From NCBI GenBank assembly GCA_016713105.1, contig JADJPS010000018.1:186001-250000 (forward strand): a DNA stretch of 64,000 nt, written 5' to 3'. Positions within the stretch are counted from its first letter, which is position 1. Every line of letters begins with the position of its first letter. Below are positions 8,629 to 16,591 of this stretch, in pieces. A model generated the notes under the pieces. That model was not told where the DNA came from. It saw only the letters and a list, made by a program, of their open reading frames with translations, and did not search any database. This DNA comes from Devosia sp. GTDB lineage: Bacteria > Pseudomonadota > Alphaproteobacteria > Rhizobiales > Devosiaceae. Position numbers and translations under genes: made by a program.

Positions 8629-9924
8629 TTACGCCGCGATGAACTCGTTCCAGCGCTTCACCATGTAGCGGTCCTCGTCCATCACCGAGTTCCAGCACGC
8701 GACATGGCCCATGCGCTCGAGGAAGGAGCCGCCGTCGCGCACCGCACCGGCCTTCTCCATCACCGCGCCGTCGGGTGAGAGGATATCGCCGGCGGCCGGC
8801 TTGCCCTCGATCCAGAAGGCCCACTCGTCGGCGCTCATGAACTCCTTGGCGGTGTCCATGCAGGCCGAGTAGTAGCCCTGGCGGTTGAGATAGCCGCCGA
8901 CCCAGCCCGAAGTGTACCAGTTGATGTACTCGTAGGCGGCATCGAGCATGGCACCCGACAGGTGCGCCGCAAGGCCGAGACCGCCGCCCCACGAGCGATA
9001 GCCTTCCTTGAGCGGCTGGTAGACGCAGGGAATGCCCTTCGAGCGGACGGCAGCCACGGCGGGCGACCACATCGACTGGATCACCACCTCTCCCGAGGCC
9101 ATCAGGTTGACGCTCTCGTCGAAGCTCTTCCAGAAGGCCCGGAACTGGCCGGCCTGCTTGGTCCTGATGAGGAAGTCGATGGTCTTGTCGATCTCTTCCT
9201 TGGTCATGTTGCCCTTGTCGGCGTATTTGATCTCGCCGGTCGCCTCCATGATCATGGCGGCATCCATGATGCCGATCGAGGGGATGTTGAGGATCGAGGT
9301 CTTGCCCTTGAAGGCAGGATCGAGAATGTCGGCCCAGGTGGTGATCTCGCGGCCGACGAGGTCGGGGCGGATGCCGAGCGTGTCGGCATTGTAGATGGTC
9401 GGCATCATCGTGAACCAGCCGGTCTCGCCGGCCGCGAAAGTCTTGGCGTCGGGCGCCTCGACATAACCGACGGTGTGCGGCGCGGTGCCTTGCGCGATGA
9501 CGCTGTCGGGCGTCAGCTTGCCGTTCTTGAACAGCGGCACGACCTTGTCGTAGTACTTGAGCCGGCTGACATCCATCGGCTGGATCGGGCCCAGCGGATA
9601 GACCTTCTTCAATATCCAGTACTCGATGTCGGCGATGTCGAAGCTGTCCGGCTGGGTGGCGGCCCGCTGCGCCGCGGCATCGGAATCGGTTGCCGTCATC
9701 TCGAGCGTGATGCCGAGGTCGGCCTTGCACTTCTCGGCAATCGCATTGAGGTTGGAAACGCCGGTACCGAACTGGCGCAGCGTGATCGGATTCTGCGCCC
9801 ACACGGTCGGAAAGCCGCCCAGCGCTCCGGTACCGAGCGCGGTGCCGGTCAGCGCCGCGGCGCCCTTCAGAATGGCGCGGCGGGAAACCCCGGCGGCCTC
9901 TAGAGTCTGTTTCGTCCCGTTCAT
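8629..9924 (-). CDS. Extracellular solute-binding protein, PotD-like, Tat-exported
   Basis: This is the 431-aa periplasmic binding protein of the ABC system. The N-terminus carries a twin-arginine signal (SRRAILKG followed by a hydrophobic Ala/Gly/Leu stretch, ending near TVWAQN). The mature part has the type-2 periplasmic binding fold of polyamine/opine/iron family members. Export by Tat suggests folding, or cofactor or ligand binding, before export. It is the second gene of the operon, 23 bp after the ATPase, and is followed by a large stem-loop repeat. The substrate is unknown; the racemase and acetyltransferase in the operon argue for a small chiral amine or ureide rather than simple polyamines. 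Confidence 0.9.
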   Translation of the reverse strand: MNGTKQTLEAAGVSRRAILKGAAALTGTALGTGALGGFPTVWAQNPITLRQFGTGVSNLNAIAEKCKADLGITLEMTATDSDAAAQRAATQPDSFDIADIEYWILKKVYPLGPIQPMDVSRLKYYDKVVPLFKNGKLTPDSVIAQGTAPHTVGYVEAPDAKTFAAGETGWFTMMPTIYNADTLGIRPDLVGREITTWADILDPAFKGKTSILNIPSIGIMDAAMIMEATGEIKYADKGNMTKEEIDKTIDFLIRTKQAGQFRAFWKSFDESVNLMASGEVVIQSMWSPAVAAVRSKGIPCVYQPLKEGYRSWGGGLGLAAHLSGAMLDAAYEYINWYTSGWVGGYLNRQGYYSACMDTAKEFMSADEWAFWIEGKPAAGDILSPDGAVMEKAGAVRDGGSFLERMGHVACWNSVMDEDRYMVKRWNEFIAA

Positions 9925-9947
9925 TGCCTAACCCCTGTTGTTGGCGT

Positions 9948-11036
9948 TCACGTCTTGAGACGGCCGAGGACCATGGCGTCCTCGGCGTCCCAATTGAGCG
10001 GCACCGCGTCGCCGACCCGGACCGGGCGCGCATTGAAGCGGCGGTCATCGACGATGGCGGTGAAATCCTCGATGCCGGCGCCGTCGACCGAGAGCTTCAC
10101 GGAGGCGCCGCGATACTCGATGTTGGCGACCGTGCCGGTGAACCCGAGCCCCTTTCGGGCCGGTTCGCCGATGCGCACGTGGTCGGTGCGCACCGCGATG
10201 TCGATCGGCTCGCCGGCATTTCCCGCCGGGCCGGTAGCGGCAAAACTGCCGCCATTGGGCACGTCGAGGACGGCGAGGCCATCCAGGCTGCCGGCGCTGC
10301 GTCCCGATACGACATTGTGGTCGCCCATGAAGCGGGCGACGAAGGCGGTGGCCGGCTGCTCGAACACCTCGCGCGGTGTCGCCGCCTGTTCGATCCTGCC
10401 GTTGTTCATCACCACGATCAGGTCGGCGAGCGCCATCGCCTCCTCCTGGCTGTGGGTGACGTGGACGAAGGTAATGCCGAGCCGGGCCTGGAGTTTCTTC
10501 AGTTCGGCGCGCATGCGCACCTTGAGGAACGGATCGAGCGCCGAGAGGGGTTCGTCGAGGAGCAGAGCCTCGGGATCGGTGATCAGCGCGCGGGCCAGCG
10601 CCACGCGCTGTTGCTGGCCGCCCGAGAGCTGCGCCGGCCGGCGCGAGGCGTAGGCCTCCATCTGCATCAGCGTGAGCATCTCGAGCGCCATGGCCCGCCG
10701 CTCCGCCTTGCCAACTCCCCGCATGCGCAGCGAGAACGCGACATTTTCGACGAGGTCGAGGTGGGGAAACAGCGCATAGGACTGGAACATCATGGCCGTG
10801 CCGCGCTTTGCCGGCGGCAGGTCGGTCACGACGGCGCCGCCCAGTGCAATGTCGCCATCCGAGACGGTTTCGTGTCCCGCGATCATCCTCAAGGTCGAGG
10901 TCTTGCCGCAGCCGGAGGGGCCGAGCAGGCAGCAATAGGTGCCGGCGGGGATGCGGAGGCTGATCGCGTCGACGGCGACCGTCGCGCCGTAGCGCTTGGT
11001 CACCGACGCCAGGTCGATCTCCGCCGCTTTGGACAT
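9948..11036 (-). CDS. ABC transporter ATP-binding protein, PotA-like
   Basis: This 362-aa ATPase powers the transporter encoded downstream. Walker A is GPSGCGKTST, the signature motif is LSGGQQQRVALARAL, and Walker B is LLLDEPLSALD, followed by the conserved switch His in THSQEEAM. A C-terminal TOBE-type regulatory domain covers about residues 270-362. The ATG at 11036 has a GAGGAG ribosome-binding site 6 bases upstream; the frame is open much further upstream but without a better start. It is the first gene of the minus-strand operon and is divergent from the GntR gene at 11303. Confidence 0.93.
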   Translation of the reverse strand: MSKAAEIDLASVTKRYGATVAVDAISLRIPAGTYCCLLGPSGCGKTSTLRMIAGHETVSDGDIALGGAVVTDLPPAKRGTAMMFQSYALFPHLDLVENVAFSLRMRGVGKAERRAMALEMLTLMQMEAYASRRPAQLSGGQQQRVALARALITDPEALLLDEPLSALDPFLKVRMRAELKKLQARLGITFVHVTHSQEEAMALADLIVVMNNGRIEQAATPREVFEQPATAFVARFMGDHNVVSGRSAGSLDGLAVLDVPNGGSFAATGPAGNAGEPIDIAVRTDHVRIGEPARKGLGFTGTVANIEYRGASVKLSVDGAGIEDFTAIVDDRRFNARPVRVGDAVPLNWDAEDAMVLGRLKT

Positions 11037-11302
11037 GCCGCACTCCTCGTTCGCCATGTCCGGCAATGCATCGTCCGTGCAAGTTGCGGCATCGGCAGCT
11101 AAACGCTTGGGAGAGTTGGAATTCCTGGCCTGCCGGCACGTGGCGTCGGAATGTGCAGCCGCGTCATTTGCCCAACATATGAGCACATGTCCGCAATCAA
11201 TGGCAAAAGTGTATGCAATCCCGATCCCGCTCGTGTGCATGATTGCCGATTACAAGGTCACCAAATCGGCGTAAGAGGAGGCGTGCGTCACCGGGGAAGA
11301 CC
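11037..11302. promoter_or_regulatory. Divergent promoter region between ABC operon and GntR gene
   Basis: This 266-bp region has no gene. Its right half is noticeably more A/T-rich than its surroundings and contains two related elements, GTGTATGCAAT near 11208 and GTGTGCATGATT near 11232. They are about 24 bp apart on the same strand and could be operator sites for the FCD-type GntR regulator encoded next door. This is inference from spacing and similarity only. Confidence 0.4.
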
Positions 11303-12016
11303 ATGAAGCTAGCCGACTACCCCTTCGCGCCGACCGACGGTGCCGAAGACCGTGCCGCCGCGATCCGCGAGCACCTGCGCGACGCCATCATCGACCGCCG
11401 TCTTGCGCCGGGCACCAAGCTCGGCGAGGCCGAGGTCGGCGCCCTGTTCGACGTGAGCCGCACCGTGGTGCGTTCGGCACTGCAGATGCTGAGCTTCGAA
11501 GGACTGGTCCGATCCGAGCGCAACCGTGGCGCCTTCGTTGCAAACCCGAGCCCCGAGGAAGCCCGCCAGGTGTTCGACGCGAGGCGCCTGATCGAACCGG
11601 CCCTGGCCGGGTCCGCCGTCGAGCGCCTGCGCCCCCTCGACATCGCCGAGTTTCGCTCGCTGCTGGAGGAGGAGAGCCGGCTGATGGGCGAACGCGGCGC
11701 CAGCGTGCGTCGCGCCGAGATCCGGGCCTCCGGCGACTTCCACCTCGCCCTCGCGCGCGTCGCCGGCAATGCGGTGCTCGAGCGCTTCATGGAGGAACTG
11801 GTAGCCCGGTCCTCCCTCGTTATCGCCCTCTATGGCCGCACCGGGGCCTCCAGCTGCGGGCACGCCGACCACGGCAGCATCCTCGCCGCCCTCGAGGCCA
11901 GGGATGTCAGGTCTGCCGGTGAACTGCTGGTGCACCACATCGACCACATCGAGTCCGACCTCGACCTGACCCCGGCCCATGGCCTCGACCTGCGGGCGGC
12001 GCTTTCGCGGGGCTGA
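11303..12016 (+). CDS. GntR-family transcriptional regulator, FadR/FCD subfamily
   Basis: This 237-aa repressor-type regulator has an N-terminal GntR winged helix (about residues 18-82; AIIDRRLAPGTKLGEAEVG and SRTVVRSALQMLSFEGLV). The C-terminal all-helical FCD ligand domain (about 90-225) has a metal/ligand-binding histidine pattern including FHLALARVAGN and HADHGSIL. It is divergent from the PotABCD-like operon and is the obvious local regulator. The ATG at 11303 follows GGGGAAG; the frame is open from 11243. The effector is probably the transported compound or a carboxylic acid derived from it. Confidence 0.88.
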   Translation: MKLADYPFAPTDGAEDRAAAIREHLRDAIIDRRLAPGTKLGEAEVGALFDVSRTVVRSALQMLSFEGLVRSERNRGAFVANPSPEEARQVFDARRLIEPALAGSAVERLRPLDIAEFRSLLEEESRLMGERGASVRRAEIRASGDFHLALARVAGNAVLERFMEELVARSSLVIALYGRTGASSCGHADHGSILAALEARDVRSAGELLVHHIDHIESDLDLTPAHGLDLRAALSRG

Positions 12017-12167
12017 CCACCGGCCGCAACACCGCTCTCGCGGCAGTGAAGAACCCGATGCTCAGTATTGGTTTTCGCGCGTTTGCCGACCCCGGCGGCG
12101 ACGCGTACAGAGACAGACTGTCGCCGGTCACCGAGGCTTGGCCGGACCAGAGAACACAGGAGCCTCC

Positions 12168-13055
12168 ATGACGGAGGATGTGGCCAAGCCACGCACTCGC
12201 AGCGATCAGCGGGCTCCGCGTGCCGCACCGCAGGATTCCGCTTCACCAGCGCCACCCACCGGCAGGCAGGTCGCTGCCGCGCGACGCCAGCGCGAGGGCG
12301 GATACATCGTCGGCGTCCAGGTGCTGCTCGTGCTGGTGCTGGTCGCGGGGATGTACGCGCTGAACGCCGTCGCGGGCAAGCTGACCATGCCGCGACCGGA
12401 TGCCGTGCTCGACCAGAGCATCAGGATGTGGTCGGACGGCACCATGCTCAAGGGCCTCGGGGAATCGCTCACCGTCGTCGGCCTGGGGTTCCTGCTCTCG
12501 GCAACGAGCGGCATCGCCATCGGCATCCTGCTGGGCGGCTTCCGCGTGCTCGGACGAATCTTCGATCCGTTCGTGAACGCCATGAATTCCACCCCCGGCG
12601 CCGCCTTCATCCCGCTGATCATCGTCTGGTTCGGCCTCTATACCGAGGCCAAGGTGGTGGTGGTGTGGAACGCGGCGGTATTTCCCATCCTGATCAACAC
12701 CGCGGCCGGGGTGGCCAATGCCAACAAGGACCTGGTCGAGATGGGCCAGGCCTTCGGCGCCAGACGCGCCCGGCTGTTCTGGAGCATCATGGTTCCCGAT
12801 GCGCTGCCCTCCATCCTCAGCGGCCTGCGCATCGGCGCAGCGATCTGCACCGTGGGCACCGTCATCGCCGAACTGACCATGGCGCAGTCGGGCCTGGGCG
12901 GCCTGCTCGCCGCCGCCGGCAATCGCTTCCAGATGGACCGCTATTTCGCCGTCGTCATCGTGCTGATGGTGCTCGGTACCCTCATCACCGCGCTGCTGCG
13001 GCTTGCCGAGAGGCGCTTTGCCCGCTGGCGCGTTTCGCTGGCCGACGGGCGCTGA
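12168..13055 (+). CDS. ABC transporter permease, SsuC/TauC-like
   Basis: This 295-aa permease belongs to the nitrate/sulfonate/taurine/pyrimidine-precursor family. The N-terminal cytoplasmic extension is long and Ala/Pro/Arg-rich (about 50 residues) before the first helix (VGVQVLLVLVLVAGMYALN). Five to six further helices follow, with an EAA-like loop FGARRARLFWSIMVPDALPS. An AGGAG precedes the ATG at 12168. The ATPase gene begins 2 bp after its stop. No binding protein is encoded in this unit; the nearest family member without partners is at 43421. Confidence 0.9.
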   Translation: MTEDVAKPRTRSDQRAPRAAPQDSASPAPPTGRQVAAARRQREGGYIVGVQVLLVLVLVAGMYALNAVAGKLTMPRPDAVLDQSIRMWSDGTMLKGLGESLTVVGLGFLLSATSGIAIGILLGGFRVLGRIFDPFVNAMNSTPGAAFIPLIIVWFGLYTEAKVVVVWNAAVFPILINTAAGVANANKDLVEMGQAFGARRARLFWSIMVPDALPSILSGLRIGAAICTVGTVIAELTMAQSGLGGLLAAAGNRFQMDRYFAVVIVLMVLGTLITALLRLAERRFARWRVSLADGR

Positions 13056-13057
13056 CC

Positions 13058-13879
13058 ATGGGCACCGGGCCCTCGCCGCTGATCTCGCTGCGCCATGTCG
13101 GCAAATCCTTCGCGAACGGCGCCGTGCGTGCCCTCGATGACGTCAGCTTCGACGTGCGGCCCGGCGAGTTCGTCAGCCTCGTGGGGCCGAGCGGGTGCGG
13201 CAAGACCACGCTGTTGCGCCTCATCAACGGCCTGATCGAGCCCGACGAAGGATCGGTGGAGGTGATGGGCGTCCGCCCCAGGCCCGGTCCCGACCTTGCC
13301 ATGGTGTTCCAGTCTGCGCGCCTGCTGCCGTGGCGGACCATCACCGGGAACATCGAGTTCGCGCTCGCCCTGCGCGGCCATCCGAAGCCGGAGCAGCTGC
13401 GTCGGTCGAAGGCCCTGCTGGCGGCAGTGGGTCTGCGCGACTTCGCCGAGGCGTTTCCGCACCAGCTGTCCGGGGGCATGCAGCAACGCGTCGGGCTGGC
13501 GCGGGCCCTTGCGGTCGAACCCAAGGTCCTGCTGATGGACGAGCCGTTCGCGGCGCTCGACGCGATGACCCGCGAAGTGCTGCGGGGTGAACTGCTGCAG
13601 ATGTGGTCGCGGCGCCGCATGGCGATCGTCTTCGTCACCCACGACATCGACGAGGCGGTGTTGCTGTCGCAGCGCATCGTGCTGCTGCGGCCCCGTCCCG
13701 GCCGGATCGACGAGATTGTCGATGTCGATCTGCCCGAACCCCGCTGGGAGGCCGACCCCCGCCTCCTGCCGGCCTTTGCCGCCCTGCGTGCGCACCTGTG
13801 GGACCGCATCCAGACAATGGGACGCAGCGGCCTCGAGCTCGATGAACTGGCCCGGGCGTTTCCCGACGGGGATGTGTAG
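13058..13879 (+). CDS. ABC transporter ATP-binding protein, SsuB/TauB-like
   Basis: This 273-aa ATPase pairs with the preceding permease. Walker A is GPSGCGKTTL, the Q-loop is VFQSARLLPW (typical of the SsuB/TauB/NrtD group), the signature is LSGGMQQRVGLARALA, and Walker B is LLMDEPFAALD, followed by THDIDEA. The C-terminal 40 residues are a short extension and not a TOBE domain. The start is 2 bp after the permease stop, so the two are co-translated. Confidence 0.92.
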   Translation: MGTGPSPLISLRHVGKSFANGAVRALDDVSFDVRPGEFVSLVGPSGCGKTTLLRLINGLIEPDEGSVEVMGVRPRPGPDLAMVFQSARLLPWRTITGNIEFALALRGHPKPEQLRRSKALLAAVGLRDFAEAFPHQLSGGMQQRVGLARALAVEPKVLLMDEPFAALDAMTREVLRGELLQMWSRRRMAIVFVTHDIDEAVLLSQRIVLLRPRPGRIDEIVDVDLPEPRWEADPRLLPAFAALRAHLWDRIQTMGRSGLELDELARAFPDGDV

Positions 13880-13945
13880 CGGACCGTCCACCCGCAGCGA
13901 CTCTGCAGATCGACGACGGTCGCGGCGATGCGGACGTGAACGAGG

Positions 13946-15331
13946 CTAGCCGACTGCTCGTCGCGGCAGGCAGATGATCGCCTCGAAGCCGCTCTGCTTG
14001 CCCGTGACCGGGGAGCAGAGGGTCAGTCGCCCGCCGGCCTGCTCGAGTATGCCGCGTGCGATGGAGAGCCCCAGACCGCTGCCTTCGGCCGGGCTGTCGC
14101 CGCGAACGAACGGCACGCCGAGGCGCGAAAGGCTTTCAGCATCAAGCGGCGCCCCCTCGTTCCGGATACGCAGGGTGCCATCATGCCCCGCGACCACCTG
14201 CACCGGCGCTGCAGCCGCCCCGTGCTTCAGCGCGTTCTCGATCAGGTTGCGCACCACGATCGCAAAGGCATCCGCGTCCATTGCCGCGGGCATGGTCGTC
14301 AGCCCGTCGCTGTCCAGCCTCACCCGATTGTGCCAGGCGGTGTCAGCGTTGAAATCGCGGATGACCATCTGCAGCACCGGCAACTGATCGGCTTCGTGGT
14401 CGGTCCTGGCGAAGCCAGCCTCGATGCGCGCGAGCTGCAACAGCTTTTCCGAGAGCTTCGACAAGCGCTTCAGTGCCGCTTCGATCGCCTTGACCCGTTC
14501 GGCACCGGGCTGACCGGAAAGCTCCTGGGCCAGCTGCTGCGTCTGGGCCAGCGCTCCGGCGAGCGGAGTGCGCAGTTCATGGGCACTTCTCGCGGCAAAA
14601 GCGCGTTCCGCATCGAGCGCCGATTTCAATCGTTCGAGCAGCGCCGCGACTTCGACAACGATGGGGGTAAGCTCGACCGGATGGCCGTCAGAGCGCAGTG
14701 GAGCGAGATTGCGGCTGTCGCGCTGCGCGATATCGCGCCTCAGGGCCTCGAGCGGCCGGAGGGCCAGCCGCATGCCGATCCACACCCCGCCGGCGATCAT
14801 CGGGAACAGGGCCAGCAACGGCAGCCCCAGCGCCACGCTGCTGTCTCTGAGGGCCGTGGCGCGGCGCTCGCTCAACTCGATGATGACGATCGAATAGCCC
14901 GAGCGCGGATCGGCGAGCGCAAAGGTCCGCTGCCCGTCGGTCTCGCCAAATCCTTCGAGGGCCTGACCGCCGATTTCTTCGGGCGCGTGCTCGTCCCTGA
15001 GGACGAGGTCGCCGCTCGCGTTGCGAACATAGTAGGTGAAGGTCGCATCGTGGGGGACGCCGTCGCGGGGATGGTCGTCCTCGTCGTCGTCGCCGTCCCC
15101 GCGATCAGCGCCCACGATCAGGCGGGCCATGTCATGGTCCCGCTCCCTCAGGTCGTGGACGGCAAGCGGGAGCAGACGGAGTGCGCTCTGGCGCAGACTG
15201 TCGTCATAGGCCTCGTTGAGTTCATGCTGCATGACGGCGACAGAAATGGCGGCGGCTCCAACCCACAGCAATGCCATCCCGACGCCCAGTCCCAGCGCGA
15301 GGCGCAGGGCGATCGAGGGACGGTGCGTCAC
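13946..15331 (-). CDS. Sensor histidine kinase, QseC-like
   Basis: This 461-aa membrane kinase has a first helix (LGLGVGMALLWVGAAAISVAVM), a periplasmic domain of about 130 residues with a very acidic stretch (DRGDGDDDEDDHPRDG) that could bind cations, and a second helix. A HAMP-like linker, a dimerisation domain with the phospho-acceptor His (RSAHELRTPL) and an HATPase domain (N-box NLIENALKHG, G-box GSGLGLSIARG) follow. The GTG start at 15331 overlaps the TGA stop of the response regulator (GTGA), so the pair is translationally coupled. Together they should control the divergent flavin-protein cluster at 16117. Confidence 0.9.
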   Translation of the reverse strand: MTHRPSIALRLALGLGVGMALLWVGAAAISVAVMQHELNEAYDDSLRQSALRLLPLAVHDLRERDHDMARLIVGADRGDGDDDEDDHPRDGVPHDATFTYYVRNASGDLVLRDEHAPEEIGGQALEGFGETDGQRTFALADPRSGYSIVIIELSERRATALRDSSVALGLPLLALFPMIAGGVWIGMRLALRPLEALRRDIAQRDSRNLAPLRSDGHPVELTPIVVEVAALLERLKSALDAERAFAARSAHELRTPLAGALAQTQQLAQELSGQPGAERVKAIEAALKRLSKLSEKLLQLARIEAGFARTDHEADQLPVLQMVIRDFNADTAWHNRVRLDSDGLTTMPAAMDADAFAIVVRNLIENALKHGAAAAPVQVVAGHDGTLRIRNEGAPLDAESLSRLGVPFVRGDSPAEGSGLGLSIARGILEQAGGRLTLCSPVTGKQSGFEAIICLPRRAVG

Positions 15332-15984
15332 TGCAGCACCTGATAGCCCAGACCACGGACCGTATTCACGAACGTCCGCCCCAGCTTCTTGCGCAGGTGA
15401 CTGACGTAGACCTCCACCGCATTGCTCTCGATCTCGGCTCCGAAGGCATAAAGAGAGTCCTCGATCTCCGACTTGGTGACGACGGCTCCCCGGCGCGACA
15501 CCAGTCGCTCGAGCACCGCCCATTCCCGCGCCGTCAGGCTCACCAGCTTGCCGTCGAGGCTTGCGGTTCGACTGGCCAGATCGATCGCGACGCCAGCCGA
15601 GACCACTGTCGGGATCGGGTTGCCCCCGTACCGCCGCGCCACCGCGGCGATCCGGGCGCTCAGCTCGGCAAGGTCGAACGGCTTCACCAGGTAGTCGTCG
15701 GCGCCGGCGTTGAGCCCCTCGATGCGCACCGCCACCTGGTCCTGCGCAGTGGTGATGATGACCGGCACCTGGCTCCCTGCCAGCCTGAGTTCACGCAGCA
15801 GGTCGAGGCCACGCCCGTCGGGCAGACCGAGATCGAGCAGCACCAGTTCATAGGACGTGCCCGAGAGCGCCAGCCGCGCATCGTCGATCCGCTTCATCCA
15901 GTCAACGGCGTGGCCCGCGGCAAGCACATGGTCGCGCAGCGCCGCACCCAGCACGGTGTCGTCCTCGATCAGCAGGATCCTCAA
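15328..15984 (-). CDS. Response regulator, OmpR/PhoB family, QseB-like
   Basis: This 218-aa two-component regulator has a receiver domain with acidic pair IEDD, phospho-acceptor Asp in LLDLGLPDG and conserved Lys in LVKPFD. A C-terminal winged helix ends in SNAVEVYVSHLRKKLG and VRGLGYQV. I favour a TTG start at 15984 because AGGAG lies 8 bases upstream and the protein then begins LRILLIEDD as in the family; an ATG at 16014 in the same frame would add 10 residues. It overlaps the kinase gene and lies divergent from the DUF2271-reductase-ApbE genes, with direct repeats in between that suit an OmpR-type dimer. Confidence 0.9.
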   Translation of the reverse strand: MRILLIEDDTVLGAALRDHVLAAGHAVDWMKRIDDARLALSGTSYELVLLDLGLPDGRGLDLLRELRLAGSQVPVIITTAQDQVAVRIEGLNAGADDYLVKPFDLAELSARIAAVARRYGGNPIPTVVSAGVAIDLASRTASLDGKLVSLTAREWAVLERLVSRRGAVVTKSEIEDSLYAFGAEIESNAVEVYVSHLRKKLGRTFVNTVRGLGYQVLQ

Positions 15985-16059
15985 GCGCTCTGCTCCTCCG
16001 GCCCCATCGCCCATAGCCGCCGAACCTTACGCCAGCCTGAAGGAAAGCGCGCCTGATCT

Positions 16060-16081
16060 TCAGCCTGGCATCAGCTTGGCA
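16060..16081 (+). promoter_or_regulatory. Tandem direct repeats, putative response-regulator operator
   Basis: Two copies of an 11-base element (TCAGCCTGGCA and TCAGCTTGGCA) stand head to tail with no gap, in phase with one helical turn. Such a layout is what OmpR-family dimers bind. They sit between the response-regulator gene and the DUF2271 gene, 36 bp before the latter. A third weaker copy (CCAGCCTGA) occurs near 16032. The regulatory role is inference. Confidence 0.5.
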
Positions 16082-16116
16082 TGGTTGAACTCCCGCATCG
16101 AACAATGGAGTCGAAG

Positions 16117-16584
16117 ATGAAGAAGCTCGCTGCAATGCTGATGTTGGCTACGGCTCTTGTGGCGCCCGGCGTGGCTGTCGCCAGGGACGTGACGATCGAG
16201 GCCCAGATGGTCCGATACTCGGGTCACGCCGCCTACCTCGCGGTCTACCTCACCGATCCCTCGGGCGCCTATCGGTCGACGCTCTGGGTATCGGGTCACA
16301 AGACCAAGTACTACGGCACGCTGCGCGGCTGGGTCAGGGGGGTCTCGCAGGCCGGTTCCATCAGCCTCGACGGCATTAGCGGCGCCAGCGTCGGCGGCGG
16401 CCAGACCCTGACCGTCCATGCCGACCTGGCGGACGCCCTGATCGATGCCGGCTACACGATCCACGTCGACACCGCAGTCGAGAACGGCGGTGAGTTCGCC
16501 GACGACGCCGTGATCGAGGTGACGTCGAACTCCGCCTCGGTCGACGGGTCCGGCTACATCGACAAGCTCTCGATCAGCATGTAG
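16117..16584 (+). CDS. DUF2271 periplasmic protein with possible flavinylation motif
   Basis: This 155-aa exported protein has a Sec signal peptide (MKKLAAMLMLATALVAPGVAVA, positions 1-22 of the protein) with likely cleavage after AVA. The mature part resembles DUF2271, a small beta-rich domain found next to ApbE and PepSY reductases. Residues 85-91 read DGISGAS, close to the DxxSGA(T/S) motif at which ApbE attaches FMN in NqrC/RnfG-type proteins; Ser91 would be the acceptor. GGAG precedes the ATG at 16117 (an upstream in-frame ATG at 16081 would spoil the signal peptide). The reductase gene starts 7 bp downstream. A role as periplasmic electron carrier or partner of the reductase is inference. 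Confidence 0.75.
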   Translation: MKKLAAMLMLATALVAPGVAVARDVTIEAQMVRYSGHAAYLAVYLTDPSGAYRSTLWVSGHKTKYYGTLRGWVRGVSQAGSISLDGISGASVGGGQTLTVHADLADALIDAGYTIHVDTAVENGGEFADDAVIEVTSNSASVDGSGYIDKLSISM

Positions 16585-16591
16585 GTCTGCG

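Noticed and set aside
8471..10048. Minus-strand frame of 525 codons across the PotD-like gene
   Set aside because: It is the wrong frame of the binding-protein gene, running through the palindromic repeat.
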